DNA of 18,369 bases. Source: an uncultured Flavobacteriales bacterium (GTDB taxonomy: Bacteria > Bacteroidota > Bacteroidia > Flavobacteriales_D > Sanyastnellaceae). Below are positions 7,186 to 15,701 of this stretch, in pieces. A program made the translations under genes and the position numbers. Each line of letters opens with the position of its first letter. Within the stretch, counting starts at the first letter, position 1. The stretch lies in contig CALKHD010000221.1 of the NCBI GenBank assembly GCA_938092195.1, positions 1 through 18,369 of the forward strand, in the 5' to 3' direction. Under the pieces are notes generated by a model. It was not told the DNA's origin, ran no database searches, and was given only the letters and a program-made list of their open reading frames with translations.

Positions 7186-8178
7186 ATGGACAAGGCAACA
7201 AGAAATCCACAGGCTTTGTGTGACCTTTTGGGCATTCGTCATCCCATCATTCAAGCGGGAATGGTGTGGTGTACAGGGGCAGATTTGGTGGTGGAAGTGG
7301 GACGTGCTGGTGGGCTGGGCACACTTGGAGCGGGCTCCATGTATCCAGCGGAGTTGAAGTCGCAAATCCAACGTGTTCGATCGCAGTGGGACGGGGCATT
7401 TGCGGTGAATGTGCCGTTGCTGTATCCATCTGTTGAGGAGCACATGGATACACTGTGTTCAGAGCAGGTTCCGGTGGTCTTTACCAGTGCTGGGTCACCC
7501 AGAAAGTGGACCGAGCGCCTGAAGGAAAGTGGGTGCACGGTGGTGCATGTGGTGTCCAGTGCTGTTTTTGCGAAAAAGGCGGAGAATGCTGGGGTGGATG
7601 CCGTTGTGGCAGAGGGTTTTGAGGCCGGGGGCCACAACGGAAGAGAGGAGACGACCACCCTGTGTTTGGTGCCTGAAGTGGCAGATGCGGTGGACATTCC
7701 AGTGATTGCAGCTGGAGGACTGCATGATGCCCGTTCCATGCTGGCGGCAATTGCTTTGGGTGCATCGGGGGTGCAAATGGGCAGTCGATTTGTGATGACC
7801 CAGGAGAACCCCGCTCACCTTGCGTTCAAGCAGCGCATTTCAGAAGCCGGTGCCGGCGAAACGAGGTTGATGCTGAAGGATGTCACCCCGGTTCGGCTTT
7901 TGAAAGGCGCTCATGGGGGCTTCTTCGATCAAGTGGCCAAGGCGGAGGCCGAGGGTGAAAGTGCAGATGTTCTTCGAGCTTTGCTGGGCAGAGGGCGTGC
8001 CAAACGGGGCATGCAAGAGGGTGATTTGCTGGAGGGGGAACTCGAAATTGGACAGGTGAGTGCCTTGTTGAAGGACGTCCCTCGGGCCGCTGATTTGGTC
8101 GCGAAGCTTGTGGCCGAGTATCGGTCTTTTGGGACGTCACAGATGTCCCCTGGGTTCAACTGGAACGCCTTGTCTTGA
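7186..8178 (+). CDS. Nitronate monooxygenase-like FMN enzyme (2-nitropropane dioxygenase/FabK family)
   Basis: This is a cytoplasmic FMN-dependent TIM-barrel enzyme of 330 residues. The family oxidises propionate 3-nitronate and other nitronates, or acts as the FabK enoyl-ACP reductase. Visible motifs in order are HPIIQAGM (19-26), GGLGTLGAGSM in the second strand-turn, EGFEAGGHNG with the conserved His150, PVIAAGGLHDAR, and GVQMGSRFVMTQE for phosphate binding of the flavin. The ATG at 7186 is preferred to an upstream in-frame GTG at 7171, because the sequence from MDKATRNP onward fits the usual family N-terminus. NMO and FabK are hard to separate by eye; proteins of this type in Flavobacteriia are generally named nitronate monooxygenase. 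The gene stands alone, divergent from the barrel gene and 74 bases before the secreted-protein gene. Confidence 0.85.
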   Translation: MDKATRNPQALCDLLGIRHPIIQAGMVWCTGADLVVEVGRAGGLGTLGAGSMYPAELKSQIQRVRSQWDGAFAVNVPLLYPSVEEHMDTLCSEQVPVVFTSAGSPRKWTERLKESGCTVVHVVSSAVFAKKAENAGVDAVVAEGFEAGGHNGREETTTLCLVPEVADAVDIPVIAAGGLHDARSMLAAIALGASGVQMGSRFVMTQENPAHLAFKQRISEAGAGETRLMLKDVTPVRLLKGAHGGFFDQVAKAEAEGESADVLRALLGRGRAKRGMQEGDLLEGELEIGQVSALLKDVPRAADLVAKLVAEYRSFGTSQMSPGFNWNALS

Positions 8179-8252
8179 TTTCACCGAGCCTGGTGGCATA
8201 ACAATCGCGCAAGGCAACCGTTTGATTCGAGCTTGCGTACAACTTGCAACAG

Positions 8253-10349
8253 ATGAAGATGAGGACGTCTTTGCTCAATTGGACATGGGTCTGCTGTGCA
8301 TTCGCATTTGGACCATCCACTGCGGTGGCTCAGGAATGGGAATGCATTCAGGTGCTCAATGATGGAACGGTCAATTTGGGCTGGGAATCCGACCTAATCG
8401 GAGCCGAGGCTTACAGCATTACCCCTTTGTTGCCCGCCCCGGATTGGACCCCGCTTCCTCCCACCGATCAAAGCTTGGACCCTGGCAACCCGCTGTCGGA
8501 TGTGGTGGGGATGAATTTGCCCCTGCTGTCCACCAACCAAGGTTTTTGCTTCACGTTGCTCGCCTTGGACGCTTCAGGGAGTTCAATGGCCGGCCCTTCG
8601 GACACGCTTTGCACCATTTTTCTGGAGCTCAGCTCGGGCTTGATTCCGGGAACGGTGGACTTTGATTGGAACAGCCCTTTTCACTTCAATCCGCCCCCGG
8701 GATTTGCAGGCACCTATGCTGTGGAGCAGTTCTTTCCTGACGGCACATGGATGGTGGTGGAAACAGCGCCTTGGCTTCCGGGCAACTCCAACTACACACT
8801 TCCGGTCAACCAATGCGAGGGCCTGGCCACCTACCGCATCACCCTCACTGAGGATGGCGGTTGCGTCCATCAATCCAACCAAATGTCCATCGCTGTGTCA
8901 GATGAGCTTGATCCATTGCCCCCTCAAATTGTGGCGGTCGACGTGGATTCCTTGACGGGGTTGGCCGAGATTTCTTGGGAGGCCAGTGAAGAGCCAGACG
9001 TCGCAGGGTACATCGTTTACACGTGCACAGGGTCCATCACCAACGTTCTGATCACCATTGAGGACCCCAACCAATTGAGTTGGACCCATCCATTGAGTTC
9101 GGCAGCAAGCCTCATCGAGTACTACAATGTGGCGGCCTTTGACAGTTGTTATGTGGGCGGTATGCCCGACCCGGGGGCGGCGAGTCCGGCTTGTGCGGGT
9201 TCGAGTTTTCTTGACGTGACATGGACGCAATGCACGGACCAAGCGGATTTGCAGTGGTCACCGGTTTACCAGTGGCCTCAAGGTGTTGACCATTACAAGA
9301 TTTGGGCCACTGAATTGGACCAAGCGGGCAATCAAAGTGGTCCCATTTTATTGGCAGAGGTCCCCGGTACGTTGACCTACTTCCAGCACGAAGGCGCCAA
9401 CATTGGCAGTTTGTACCGATACAGGGTGGTGGCCCATGCTGCGGGTGAGGAATGGACCCAAGGGTCCAACGTGGCCGAAAACCTGTTCACGTATCCCGGT
9501 GGACCAGAATGGATGAGGTGGAATGAGGTGAGCATTGTCACCGATTCAGCCGCTGTTTTGCGCGTGGAGGTTGACGCCAGTTCTGCCGAGCCACATACAT
9601 ACGAGCTCTGGCGAAATGAGCCCTTTGACGATGATTTCGAATTCGTGACCAGCGCTTGGTCATTGGGAGGGCCATTGACGATGGTGGACAGCACCATCGA
9701 CGGTAGCTTGGGACAATACCGGTATTATTTCAAAGTGGTGAATGCCTGCGGCGATTCTGTGCTGGGCACACCTGTAGCTGAGTCTGTGTATTTGACAGGA
9801 ACCGTGCTGGAGGGCCAGCTCTCCAATGCTTTGGCTTGGACGGCATTCGAAGGTTGGGAAGTCCCAAGGTCTGGGCATGTGTTGATGCGGGGCATCCAAT
9901 ATGGAAGTCCTTTGGAGGAAGTGGAAGACTTTGGACCGTTCAACTATTCATACAACGATGAGCTGGACGACTTGTCGGGCACGCCGGGCGAGTTTTGTTA
10001 CCGGGTGAGGGCGGATCAATTGGACAACGGCTGGTCTTCGCTTTCCAATGAAGTGTGTTTGACCCTGCCGCCGGTGGTTTGGATTCCAAACGCCATGGTC
10101 TACAACGGATTCAACAATTCTTGGAAGCCATCTGTGGCCTTTGCCGATGTGGACGATTACCGCCTGGATGTGTTTTCGCGGTGGGGAGACTTGATTTGGA
10201 CCACCACCAACCCCGATGAAGCGTGGGACGGCACAAAGGAGGGGGAGAGCGTGCCAGAGGCGTTCTACCCTTACACCCTGCGCCTTCAAGATGGGTCTGG
10301 GCGATTGGTCACCCGGATGGGGCATGTGATGGTCGTGCTCAGGCCTTAA
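8253..10349 (+). CDS. Secreted protein with fibronectin-like repeats and T9SS type B sorting domain
   Basis: This is a large exported protein of 698 residues. A signal peptide (hydrophobic 8-22, cleavage near Ala-Gln at 27-28) is followed by a series of beta-sandwich segments. One has the fibronectin type III pattern (EISWEASEEPDVAGYIVYT, about residues 240-258) and others read HYKIWATE, TYELWRN and YRYYFKVVNACGD. The last 85 or so residues form a CHU_C / gliding-motility-associated C-terminal domain: IPNAMVYNGFNN, DVFSRWGDLIW, AWDGT, FYPYTLRLQD and a final GHVMVVLRP strand. In Bacteroidota such domains direct proteins through the type IX secretion system, usually to the cell surface or medium. 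No enzyme domain is recognised, so adhesion or a structural role is likely. Start choice is among the ATGs at 8253 and 8259 and a TTG at 8244; both ATGs keep the signal peptide. Confidence 0.85.
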   Translation: MKMRTSLLNWTWVCCAFAFGPSTAVAQEWECIQVLNDGTVNLGWESDLIGAEAYSITPLLPAPDWTPLPPTDQSLDPGNPLSDVVGMNLPLLSTNQGFCFTLLALDASGSSMAGPSDTLCTIFLELSSGLIPGTVDFDWNSPFHFNPPPGFAGTYAVEQFFPDGTWMVVETAPWLPGNSNYTLPVNQCEGLATYRITLTEDGGCVHQSNQMSIAVSDELDPLPPQIVAVDVDSLTGLAEISWEASEEPDVAGYIVYTCTGSITNVLITIEDPNQLSWTHPLSSAASLIEYYNVAAFDSCYVGGMPDPGAASPACAGSSFLDVTWTQCTDQADLQWSPVYQWPQGVDHYKIWATELDQAGNQSGPILLAEVPGTLTYFQHEGANIGSLYRYRVVAHAAGEEWTQGSNVAENLFTYPGGPEWMRWNEVSIVTDSAAVLRVEVDASSAEPHTYELWRNEPFDDDFEFVTSAWSLGGPLTMVDSTIDGSLGQYRYYFKVVNACGDSVLGTPVAESVYLTGTVLEGQLSNALAWTAFEGWEVPRSGHVLMRGIQYGSPLEEVEDFGPFNYSYNDELDDLSGTPGEFCYRVRADQLDNGWSSLSNEVCLTLPPVVWIPNAMVYNGFNNSWKPSVAFADVDDYRLDVFSRWGDLIWTTTNPDEAWDGTKEGESVPEAFYPYTLRLQDGSGRLVTRMGHVMVVLRP

Positions 10350-10371
10350 AAAATGTGGTCGTGAAAGGCCC

Positions 10372-10401
10372 TTGAACTCAGCGAGTTGTGGGCTATTTTC
10401 G
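10372..10401 (+). promoter_or_regulatory. Candidate guaB promoter
   Basis: A TTG at 10372-10374 is followed after 19 bases by TATTTTCG (10394-10401), one mismatch from the Bacteroidetes -7 consensus TAnnTTTG. That spacing fits the -33/-7 architecture of this phylum. The predicted transcript start would leave a leader of about 25 bases before the guaB ATG. This is a pattern match only. Confidence 0.35.
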
Positions 10402-10433
10402 CCGGAATATTTGCCGCAGTTGATCCGTCCGTC

Positions 10434-11918
10434 ATGCCAGAAGAAGTTTCCCCATTCAATACCAAGATCATCGGAGAAGGCCTCACCTACGATGATGTCT
10501 TGTTGGTGCCCGCCTACAGTGAAGTGTTGCCCAGAGAGACCAAGCTGCGCAGCCGCTTTTCTCGGAACATTGTGTTGAATGTCCCGGTGGTTGCCGCCGC
10601 CATGGACACGGTCAGTGAAGCCGAAATGGCCATCGCCATGGCCCGTCAAGGCGGCATTGCGGTCATTCACAAGAGCATGAGCATTGCGGCCCAGGCCGCG
10701 CAAGTCCGCAAAGTCAAGCGGAGCGAGAGCGGCATGATTCAGGACCCCATCACCCTCCCCGTGGATGCGGTTGTGGGGGATGCCCACCAGATTATGTCTG
10801 AGCACCGCATTGGAGGCATTCCAGTGGTGGACGAAGCTGGCTTTCTCAAAGGGATCGTCACCAACCGAGATTTGCGTTTTGAAAGCGAAAAGGCCCGTCC
10901 CATCGCAGAGGTGATGACCACCGAAAACTTGGTGACCACGCCCAATGGCACGGACTTGAAGCGCGCCGGAGAGATCCTTCGGGACAACAAGATTGAAAAG
11001 CTGCCTGTGGTCGATGCCGATGGCAAGCTCGTTGGATTGATCACCTACAGGGACATCATCAAGCTCCAGGAGTTCCCCAATGCGTGCAAGGACCAGTATG
11101 GTCGTTTGCGCTGCGCTGCTGCGGTTGGCGTGACAGCGGACACCATGGAACGGGTCGAGGCGCTGGTCGGTGCAGGGGTGGATGCGTTGAGCATCGATAC
11201 CGCCCATGGCCACAGCCGAGGGGTGTTGGACATGCTCTCCAAGGTGAAGAAGGCGTATCCTGATACCGATGTCGTTTGTGGCAACATCGCCACGGCAGCG
11301 GCTGCCCTGGCCTTGGTCGAGGCCGGTGCAGATGGCGTGAAGGTGGGCATTGGCCCAGGTTCGATTTGCACCACGCGTGTGATTGCAGGGGTGGGCGTTC
11401 CTCAGTTGAGTGCTGTGATGGCGGTTGCCGAGGCTTTGCAGGGCACGGATGTTCCCATGATTGCCGACGGTGGCATTCGCTACACTGGAGACATTTCCAA
11501 GGCGATTGCCGGGGGTGGACATTCCGTGATGGTGGGCAGCATGCTCGCAGGCACCGAAGAGAGCCCCGGTGAGACCATCATTTATGAAGGGCGTCGCTTC
11601 AAGAGCTACAGGGGCATGGGCAGCATTGAAGCCATGCAAAAAGGCTCCAAAGACCGCTACTTCCAAGATGCAGAGGACGACTTGAGGAAGTTGGTTCCCG
11701 AGGGGATTTCAGGTCGAGTTCCCTACAAGGGGACGGTTCAAGAGGTCATGTACCAAGTCGTGGGTGGCCTTCGCGCTGGCATGGGCTACGTAGGGGCTGT
11801 GGACATCCCCGCCTTGCAGCAGTCTCAGTTTGTGCGCATCACGTCTGCCGGCGTCAAGGAGAGCCATCCTCACGATGTGATGATCTCCCGCGAGGCCCCC
11901 AACTACAGCTTGCGTTAA
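10434..11918 (+). CDS. guaB: Inosine-5'-monophosphate dehydrogenase
   Basis: IMP dehydrogenase oxidises IMP to XMP with NAD+, the committed step of GMP synthesis, in the cytoplasm. The 494-residue length is normal for the family. The N-terminal catalytic part begins with GLTYDDVLLVPAYSEVLP and VAAAMDTVSE. Two CBS domains (about 95-210) interrupt the barrel, with HRIGGIPVVDEAG and NKIEKLPVVDADG as their repeated cores. The barrel resumes with DTAHGHSRGV, the catalytic loop GPGSICTTR with Cys312, and DGGIRYTGDISKAI. The flap follows with SYRGMGS. The ATG at 10434 is chosen over a TTG 16 codons earlier, which would add a non-family extension. In other Bacteroidetes guaB is often found near the PpiC/SurA foldase cluster; here they lie about 5.5 kb apart. 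It converges with the polysaccharide operon, 25 bases separating the two stop codons. Confidence 0.95.
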   Translation: MPEEVSPFNTKIIGEGLTYDDVLLVPAYSEVLPRETKLRSRFSRNIVLNVPVVAAAMDTVSEAEMAIAMARQGGIAVIHKSMSIAAQAAQVRKVKRSESGMIQDPITLPVDAVVGDAHQIMSEHRIGGIPVVDEAGFLKGIVTNRDLRFESEKARPIAEVMTTENLVTTPNGTDLKRAGEILRDNKIEKLPVVDADGKLVGLITYRDIIKLQEFPNACKDQYGRLRCAAAVGVTADTMERVEALVGAGVDALSIDTAHGHSRGVLDMLSKVKKAYPDTDVVCGNIATAAAALALVEAGADGVKVGIGPGSICTTRVIAGVGVPQLSAVMAVAEALQGTDVPMIADGGIRYTGDISKAIAGGGHSVMVGSMLAGTEESPGETIIYEGRRFKSYRGMGSIEAMQKGSKDRYFQDAEDDLRKLVPEGISGRVPYKGTVQEVMYQVVGGLRAGMGYVGAVDIPALQQSQFVRITSAGVKESHPHDVMISREAPNYSLR

Positions 11919-11943
11919 GCCCTCCTGAGGTTCTTCCCTTTGA

Positions 11944-12690
11944 TCAGCGCTGACCGAACTGCTTGAGTTTTCGCAAGGGTTTTCGAATGCGAAATAGCGG
12001 AGGTGGCGTGGCTTGATTCAGTCGCCAAGCCTGGGCGTCCTCAGCGTTGGCTTTAATGCGGTTGCTGAGCGAGGCGTTGGACTGTCCACCCGCCCTCATT
12101 TTCACGGTTGTTCTTGGCAGGTACGCCAATTGCCCCCCCCGAAAGTGAAAGAACCGAAGCATGAGTTCATAGTCAGCTGCACTCCGAAGTGTGGTGTTGA
12201 ACAAGCCATGCTGCTCATAGAGTGAACGCTTCACAAACAAAGTCGGGTGAGGGGGCATCCAACCCCTTCGGAAGGAACTGGGGTGTCCAGACTTCCATCT
12301 TCGGGTGATGGTTTGGCCGTCCTCGGCATCCACATAGTCCAGGTCGGCATAGATTCCGTCGGCCCCCGTTTCTTCAAAGGCCGTTAGAACATCAGAAATC
12401 ACGCCGTCATCCGCATACCGGTCATCGGCGTTGAGGATGCCAATGATGTCGCCTTTTGCCCGGGCTACGCCACGGTTCATGGCATCATAGAGTCCATTGT
12501 CAGGCTCACTTGTGAGTTGTGCGATTTGACCGTTGAATTGCTGCAGTCGAGCCAAGGTGTCGTCGGTGGAACCGCCATCCACAACATGGTAGTCCAAGGC
12601 GAAATCCCCCCGTTGTGATACGATGCTCTGTACAGCCTCTTCAACGGTGGCTCCAGCGTTGTATGTCACAGTGATCACAGATACGGTCAT
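11944..12690 (-). CDS. Glycosyltransferase family 2
   Basis: This is a cytoplasmic or membrane-associated GT-A fold glycosyltransferase of 248 residues that adds a sugar to a lipid-linked glycan. Motifs are VSVITVTYNAG at the N-terminus, DGGSTDDT around 39-46, EPDNGLYDAMNRG, and the metal-binding NADD after ILNADDRY. A region around WMPPHPTLFVKR and AADYELMLRF belongs to the acceptor side and catalytic-base helix. The C-terminal KPLRKLKQF ending is common in these enzymes. It is the last gene of the polysaccharide operon, seven bases after the family-4 enzyme's stop. The coding strand contains a run of eight G within an Arg-Gly-Gly segment, a possible slippage site. Sugar donor and acceptor cannot be read from the sequence. 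Confidence 0.88.
   Translation of the reverse strand: MTVSVITVTYNAGATVEEAVQSIVSQRGDFALDYHVVDGGSTDDTLARLQQFNGQIAQLTSEPDNGLYDAMNRGVARAKGDIIGILNADDRYADDGVISDVLTAFEETGADGIYADLDYVDAEDGQTITRRWKSGHPSSFRRGWMPPHPTLFVKRSLYEQHGLFNTTLRSAADYELMLRFFHFRGGQLAYLPRTTVKMRAGGQSNASLSNRIKANAEDAQAWRLNQATPPPLFRIRKPLRKLKQFGQR
12133..12140 (-). repeat. G8 homopolymer tract inside the family-2 glycosyltransferase
   Basis: Eight consecutive C on the plus strand give eight G in the coding strand, at codons for Arg-Gly-Gly about residues 183-186. Gain or loss of one base would shift the frame and remove the last quarter of the enzyme. Tracts of this length in glycosyltransferase genes cause phase variation in other bacteria, but one tract of this size is also expected by chance in a window this long. 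Confidence 0.5.
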
Positions 12691-12697
12691 GGCTCAA

Positions 12698-13834
12698 TCA
12701 CCGTTGGTTAAACAGGGCGCGTTGGGCTGCAAGATGGCGCTCATCGAGCAAGCAATTCTCATACGTGGCCTTGGAACTTCGGATGCATTCTTCAGCGGAC
12801 ATGGCCAGCAAAGTGGCCGCCGCATCAAGCCAAGTGCTGATGTCCAATTGCAAGCATTGGACGGTTGCGCCTGGGTTCATGTCGGACCATGCGGTTTGAT
12901 CTGAGACCAAAACGGGTTTGCCATGGGCCACGCCTTCGGCGACCGCATGGCCAAAATTCTCATTGAAGCTGGGCACCAAGACCAAGTCAGACCAGCCGAA
13001 ATGAGGTTGAACCTCTTGGGGTGGGGTGGCCCCCATCCATTCCAGTTTCACGCCTTGGCTTTGGGAGTTGAGATGGTTGGCTTCGGCTTCATCTTCAATT
13101 GGACCCACAATTCGGTACGTCACGTCATGGCCTTGATCGGACAGTTTTTTGGCCAGCTCGAGACCGAATCGATAGTTCTTGATGGGGTGCACCCGGCCAA
13201 CACTCAACAGATGAATCCCACCACCTGCCTCAGAGGGTTGAGCAGGGGCAAAGGGGACTGGGAGGTTGAGAGCGATGCTGATGTTCGCCCGTGGAAACCA
13301 GCGTTGAATTTCTTGGGCTTCTTGTTGGGTGCTGGCGTGCCAAGTGATGTGGTCGAGTTGGCCCGTGGCCCCCTGCAGCCAGAGCCATGCTTTTTTGCGA
13401 AGGGGCTTGATGGAAAGGGCGCCTGCGCCCAACATGCCACGGGGTGCCAGTGTTGTGGGAATGGCTTGGGCTTTGGCCACTTTTAAAGGGAGCCGGGCAA
13501 AAGGCCCACTGTACAAACTGTTGATGTACAGCCTATCGGGTTGAACGTCCAAAAGCAAGGTCTGCCAGTGGGTTGCTGTCCAATGGGATTGAGGCCAGTA
13601 CATGACTTGGGCCTTGCCAACCGTGTGCCAAGTGTTGGTCTCCACAGGAAGGGGTTCTTTTTGACCCAAATCCTGGTTTCCGCAGATCACCCTAAAATCG
13701 AACTCCTCGCCGAGGGTGGTGATCAAATTGGAAATGCTGCGAATGGGGCCGCCAGCGCGATAGGCTGGGAGGTACCAGTCCAAGGCCACCAAAATGAGTG
13801 GGCGATGGCGGTCTTTTGCTTCAGTGGAGGTCAT
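12698..13834 (-). CDS. Glycosyltransferase family 4
   Basis: This is a GT-B fold retaining glycosyltransferase of 378 residues, part of surface-glycan assembly. The N-terminal acceptor domain starts with LILVALDWYLPAYRAGGP and contains LAPRGMLGAGAL, a motif typical of this branch. The nucleotide-sugar domain has LLSVGRVHPIKNY and the E-x7-E motif within FNENFGHAVAEG. The ATG at 13834 is preferred: it overlaps the end of the asparagine-synthase gene by 14 bases and precedes the conserved N-terminus closely. The frame is open to 13909, but that start would overlap by 89 bases. The stop is seven bases before the next glycosyltransferase gene, so the genes are probably co-transcribed. Sugar specificity is unknown. 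Confidence 0.88.
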   Translation of the reverse strand: MTSTEAKDRHRPLILVALDWYLPAYRAGGPIRSISNLITTLGEEFDFRVICGNQDLGQKEPLPVETNTWHTVGKAQVMYWPQSHWTATHWQTLLLDVQPDRLYINSLYSGPFARLPLKVAKAQAIPTTLAPRGMLGAGALSIKPLRKKAWLWLQGATGQLDHITWHASTQQEAQEIQRWFPRANISIALNLPVPFAPAQPSEAGGGIHLLSVGRVHPIKNYRFGLELAKKLSDQGHDVTYRIVGPIEDEAEANHLNSQSQGVKLEWMGATPPQEVQPHFGWSDLVLVPSFNENFGHAVAEGVAHGKPVLVSDQTAWSDMNPGATVQCLQLDISTWLDAAATLLAMSAEECIRSSKATYENCLLDERHLAAQRALFNQR

Positions 13835-15698
13835 GTCTTCTGATCCACTGTCCCAACGAAACCAAGGTCCAAATGCGAGACCACGTGATGGTGCCATTCT
13901 CAAAACCATGCCAAAGGCGATTGACTGCGCCTTCGTTCAGCACCTCTCTTTCGATGAGGGTGTCCAACCCTTCGCGGCAAATGGCTTTCAAAGGCCCCCT
14001 CATCCACATTTCCCAAGGAAGGGTGAAGCCCATTTTGGGACGGTTTACGATTTCAGAAGGCAAAAGATCGCCCAATGCCTCTGTCAACAGGGCTTTCGGG
14101 GTGTGCGGGTACTTGACTGAATCCTGAATGGCCAGGGCTGTTTCAACCAATCGATGGTCCAAAAAGGGCACGCGGACTTCCAGTGCATGGGCCATGGACA
14201 TTTGGTCGGTGTCCCTCAGGAGCACATGCTGCATATAGGTGTGCATCTCAGCCAGTCCGATTCGACTCAAGACCGGCAAGTCCAGTGCGGGAGAAGTGTC
14301 TAAATTCTCGCGGCACCAACTGGCCACACTGTCGCGGGTGTGGGGAATGTTGGTCAGGTCCCGAACGTCAGACTCGAGCAAGACCCGACGTGAAATGGGA
14401 TAGGTCGAGGCGGGGTCCAAGGCCGCTCCAGTGAGGAGGGTTGCGAATTTGTCAGAGGCCACTCCGGGTTTGACGGTGCGATAGGCTTGACCTGCCAATC
14501 GGCGCAAGCCTCTGGGCCAAGACATGGCCCACTGCTTCTCCATCAGGTCCAGCGTTCTTCGAAACACGGGATACCCCGCAAAGAGCTCATCACCTCCCAG
14601 GCCACTCAACGCCACCGTGATGCCCGCATTCTTGGTGGCTTGAGAAACCACAAATGTGTTGGGTCCGTCACCACTGGGGTGATCTGTCCCGGCCAGGGCA
14701 TCGGGAACGGCGGCTAAAAAGTCATCGGCTGAGAGCCGGATTTCGTGATGGTCCGTGCCGTATTTCTTGGCGATGAGCCGGGCATATTGACTCTCGTCAA
14801 ACCCGTCTTCATGAAAGGCAATGTTGAACGTTGAGACAGGTTGCTGTCCCACTTCCGACATCAGGGCGACCACAGCGCTGGAGTCAATGCCTCCGGACAA
14901 AAAAGCCCCGAAGGGAACGTCTGAACGCATCCTCAAATCCACGCTGTCCATCAGAATCGAGCGCACGCGTTCCGAAGCTGGTCCCTTGCGATAGGTCCAA
15001 GGTTCTCCCAGTTCCGCGATCGAATGGGATGCGGATGCAGCGTCCCACCAGCATTCGGTCACCACTTCGCTGTCGTCGGCCATGAGCCAGTGTCCTGCTG
15101 GCAACATGCGCACCCCTTCAATCAAGGTGTCAGGGCCATGGACGGTTTGGTACCTCAGGAAATCGACCAGCCCGGCTCTGTTCAGCTGTCTTTTGACCCG
15201 CCCGGAGGCGAGCAGAGCCCGAATTTCACTCGCCCAAAGCAGCCCTGTTGAATCTTGATGCACGTAAAGAGGCTTGATGCCCATGCGGTCGCGAGCGAGC
15301 AAAAGCCTTTCTTCTTGGGTGTCCCAAAGTGCGATGGCAAACATGCCGTTGAAACGCTGCAATGCGGCCTTCCCCCACGATTTGAATGCTGCGAGCACGA
15401 CTTCACTGTCGCCCGTGGTTTGGAATGGGTAGTCGAGCTCTTGCTTGAGCTCTTGGTAGTTGTAGACTTCTCCGTTGAAGGCCAAAACGTAACGGCCGCA
15501 ACAGCTGGTCATGGGTTGGTTGGCCCCTTGAGATGTGTCGAGGATGCTCAATCGGCGGTGGCCAAGAACGACGTGGTTGTCATCTGTCCAATGTCCTTCT
15601 GCGTCAGGCCCGCGGTGAGCGAGGGCTGCTGTCATGCGCTGGGTCTGGACCAATGCAGCCCCATCTGCTTTTCCGTGGGAGCCAGTGATGCCGCACAT
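13821..15698 (-). CDS. asnB: Asparagine synthase-like glutamine amidotransferase of the polysaccharide operon
   Basis: This protein belongs to the glutamine-hydrolysing asparagine synthase family: 625 residues, with a class II glutaminase domain and an ATP-dependent synthetase domain. Cys2 directly after the start methionine is the glutaminase nucleophile. Further glutaminase motifs are LAHRGPDAEG, GHRRLSILD, FNGEVYNYQEL and RDRMGIKPLY. The synthetase domain has the pyrophosphate loop SGGIDSS near residue 268, SGLGGDELFAGYP near 370, and VRVPFLDHRLVE and RPKMGFTLPW later on. Such genes inside polysaccharide clusters often amidate a sugar carboxylate rather than make asparagine; the operon position (three bases after the Wzc-like stop, overlapping the family-4 glycosyltransferase) favours that role. 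This is inference, and a plain asparagine synthetase remains possible. Confidence 0.88.
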   Translation of the reverse strand: MCGITGSHGKADGAALVQTQRMTAALAHRGPDAEGHWTDDNHVVLGHRRLSILDTSQGANQPMTSCCGRYVLAFNGEVYNYQELKQELDYPFQTTGDSEVVLAAFKSWGKAALQRFNGMFAIALWDTQEERLLLARDRMGIKPLYVHQDSTGLLWASEIRALLASGRVKRQLNRAGLVDFLRYQTVHGPDTLIEGVRMLPAGHWLMADDSEVVTECWWDAASASHSIAELGEPWTYRKGPASERVRSILMDSVDLRMRSDVPFGAFLSGGIDSSAVVALMSEVGQQPVSTFNIAFHEDGFDESQYARLIAKKYGTDHHEIRLSADDFLAAVPDALAGTDHPSGDGPNTFVVSQATKNAGITVALSGLGGDELFAGYPVFRRTLDLMEKQWAMSWPRGLRRLAGQAYRTVKPGVASDKFATLLTGAALDPASTYPISRRVLLESDVRDLTNIPHTRDSVASWCRENLDTSPALDLPVLSRIGLAEMHTYMQHVLLRDTDQMSMAHALEVRVPFLDHRLVETALAIQDSVKYPHTPKALLTEALGDLLPSEIVNRPKMGFTLPWEMWMRGPLKAICREGLDTLIEREVLNEGAVNRLWHGFENGTITWSRIWTLVSLGQWIRRHDLH

Positions 15699-15701
15699 GG
15701 T

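Noticed and set aside
10342..10370. Inverted repeat GGCCTT / AAGGCC after the T9SS cargo gene, considered as a terminator
   Set aside because: The stem is only six base pairs with a 17-base loop and no T-run follows, so it is not a convincing intrinsic terminator.
9948..11666. 572-codon open frame on the minus strand opposite guaB
   Set aside because: It is antisense to a fully conserved IMP dehydrogenase, is His-rich and lacks protein-like structure, which is the usual look of a shadow frame in GC-rich sequence.
11944..11953. Perfect 10-base palindrome TCAGCGCTGA at the convergent gene ends
   Set aside because: It has no loop and no T-run and includes the stop codon of the glycosyltransferase, so it is probably coincidental.
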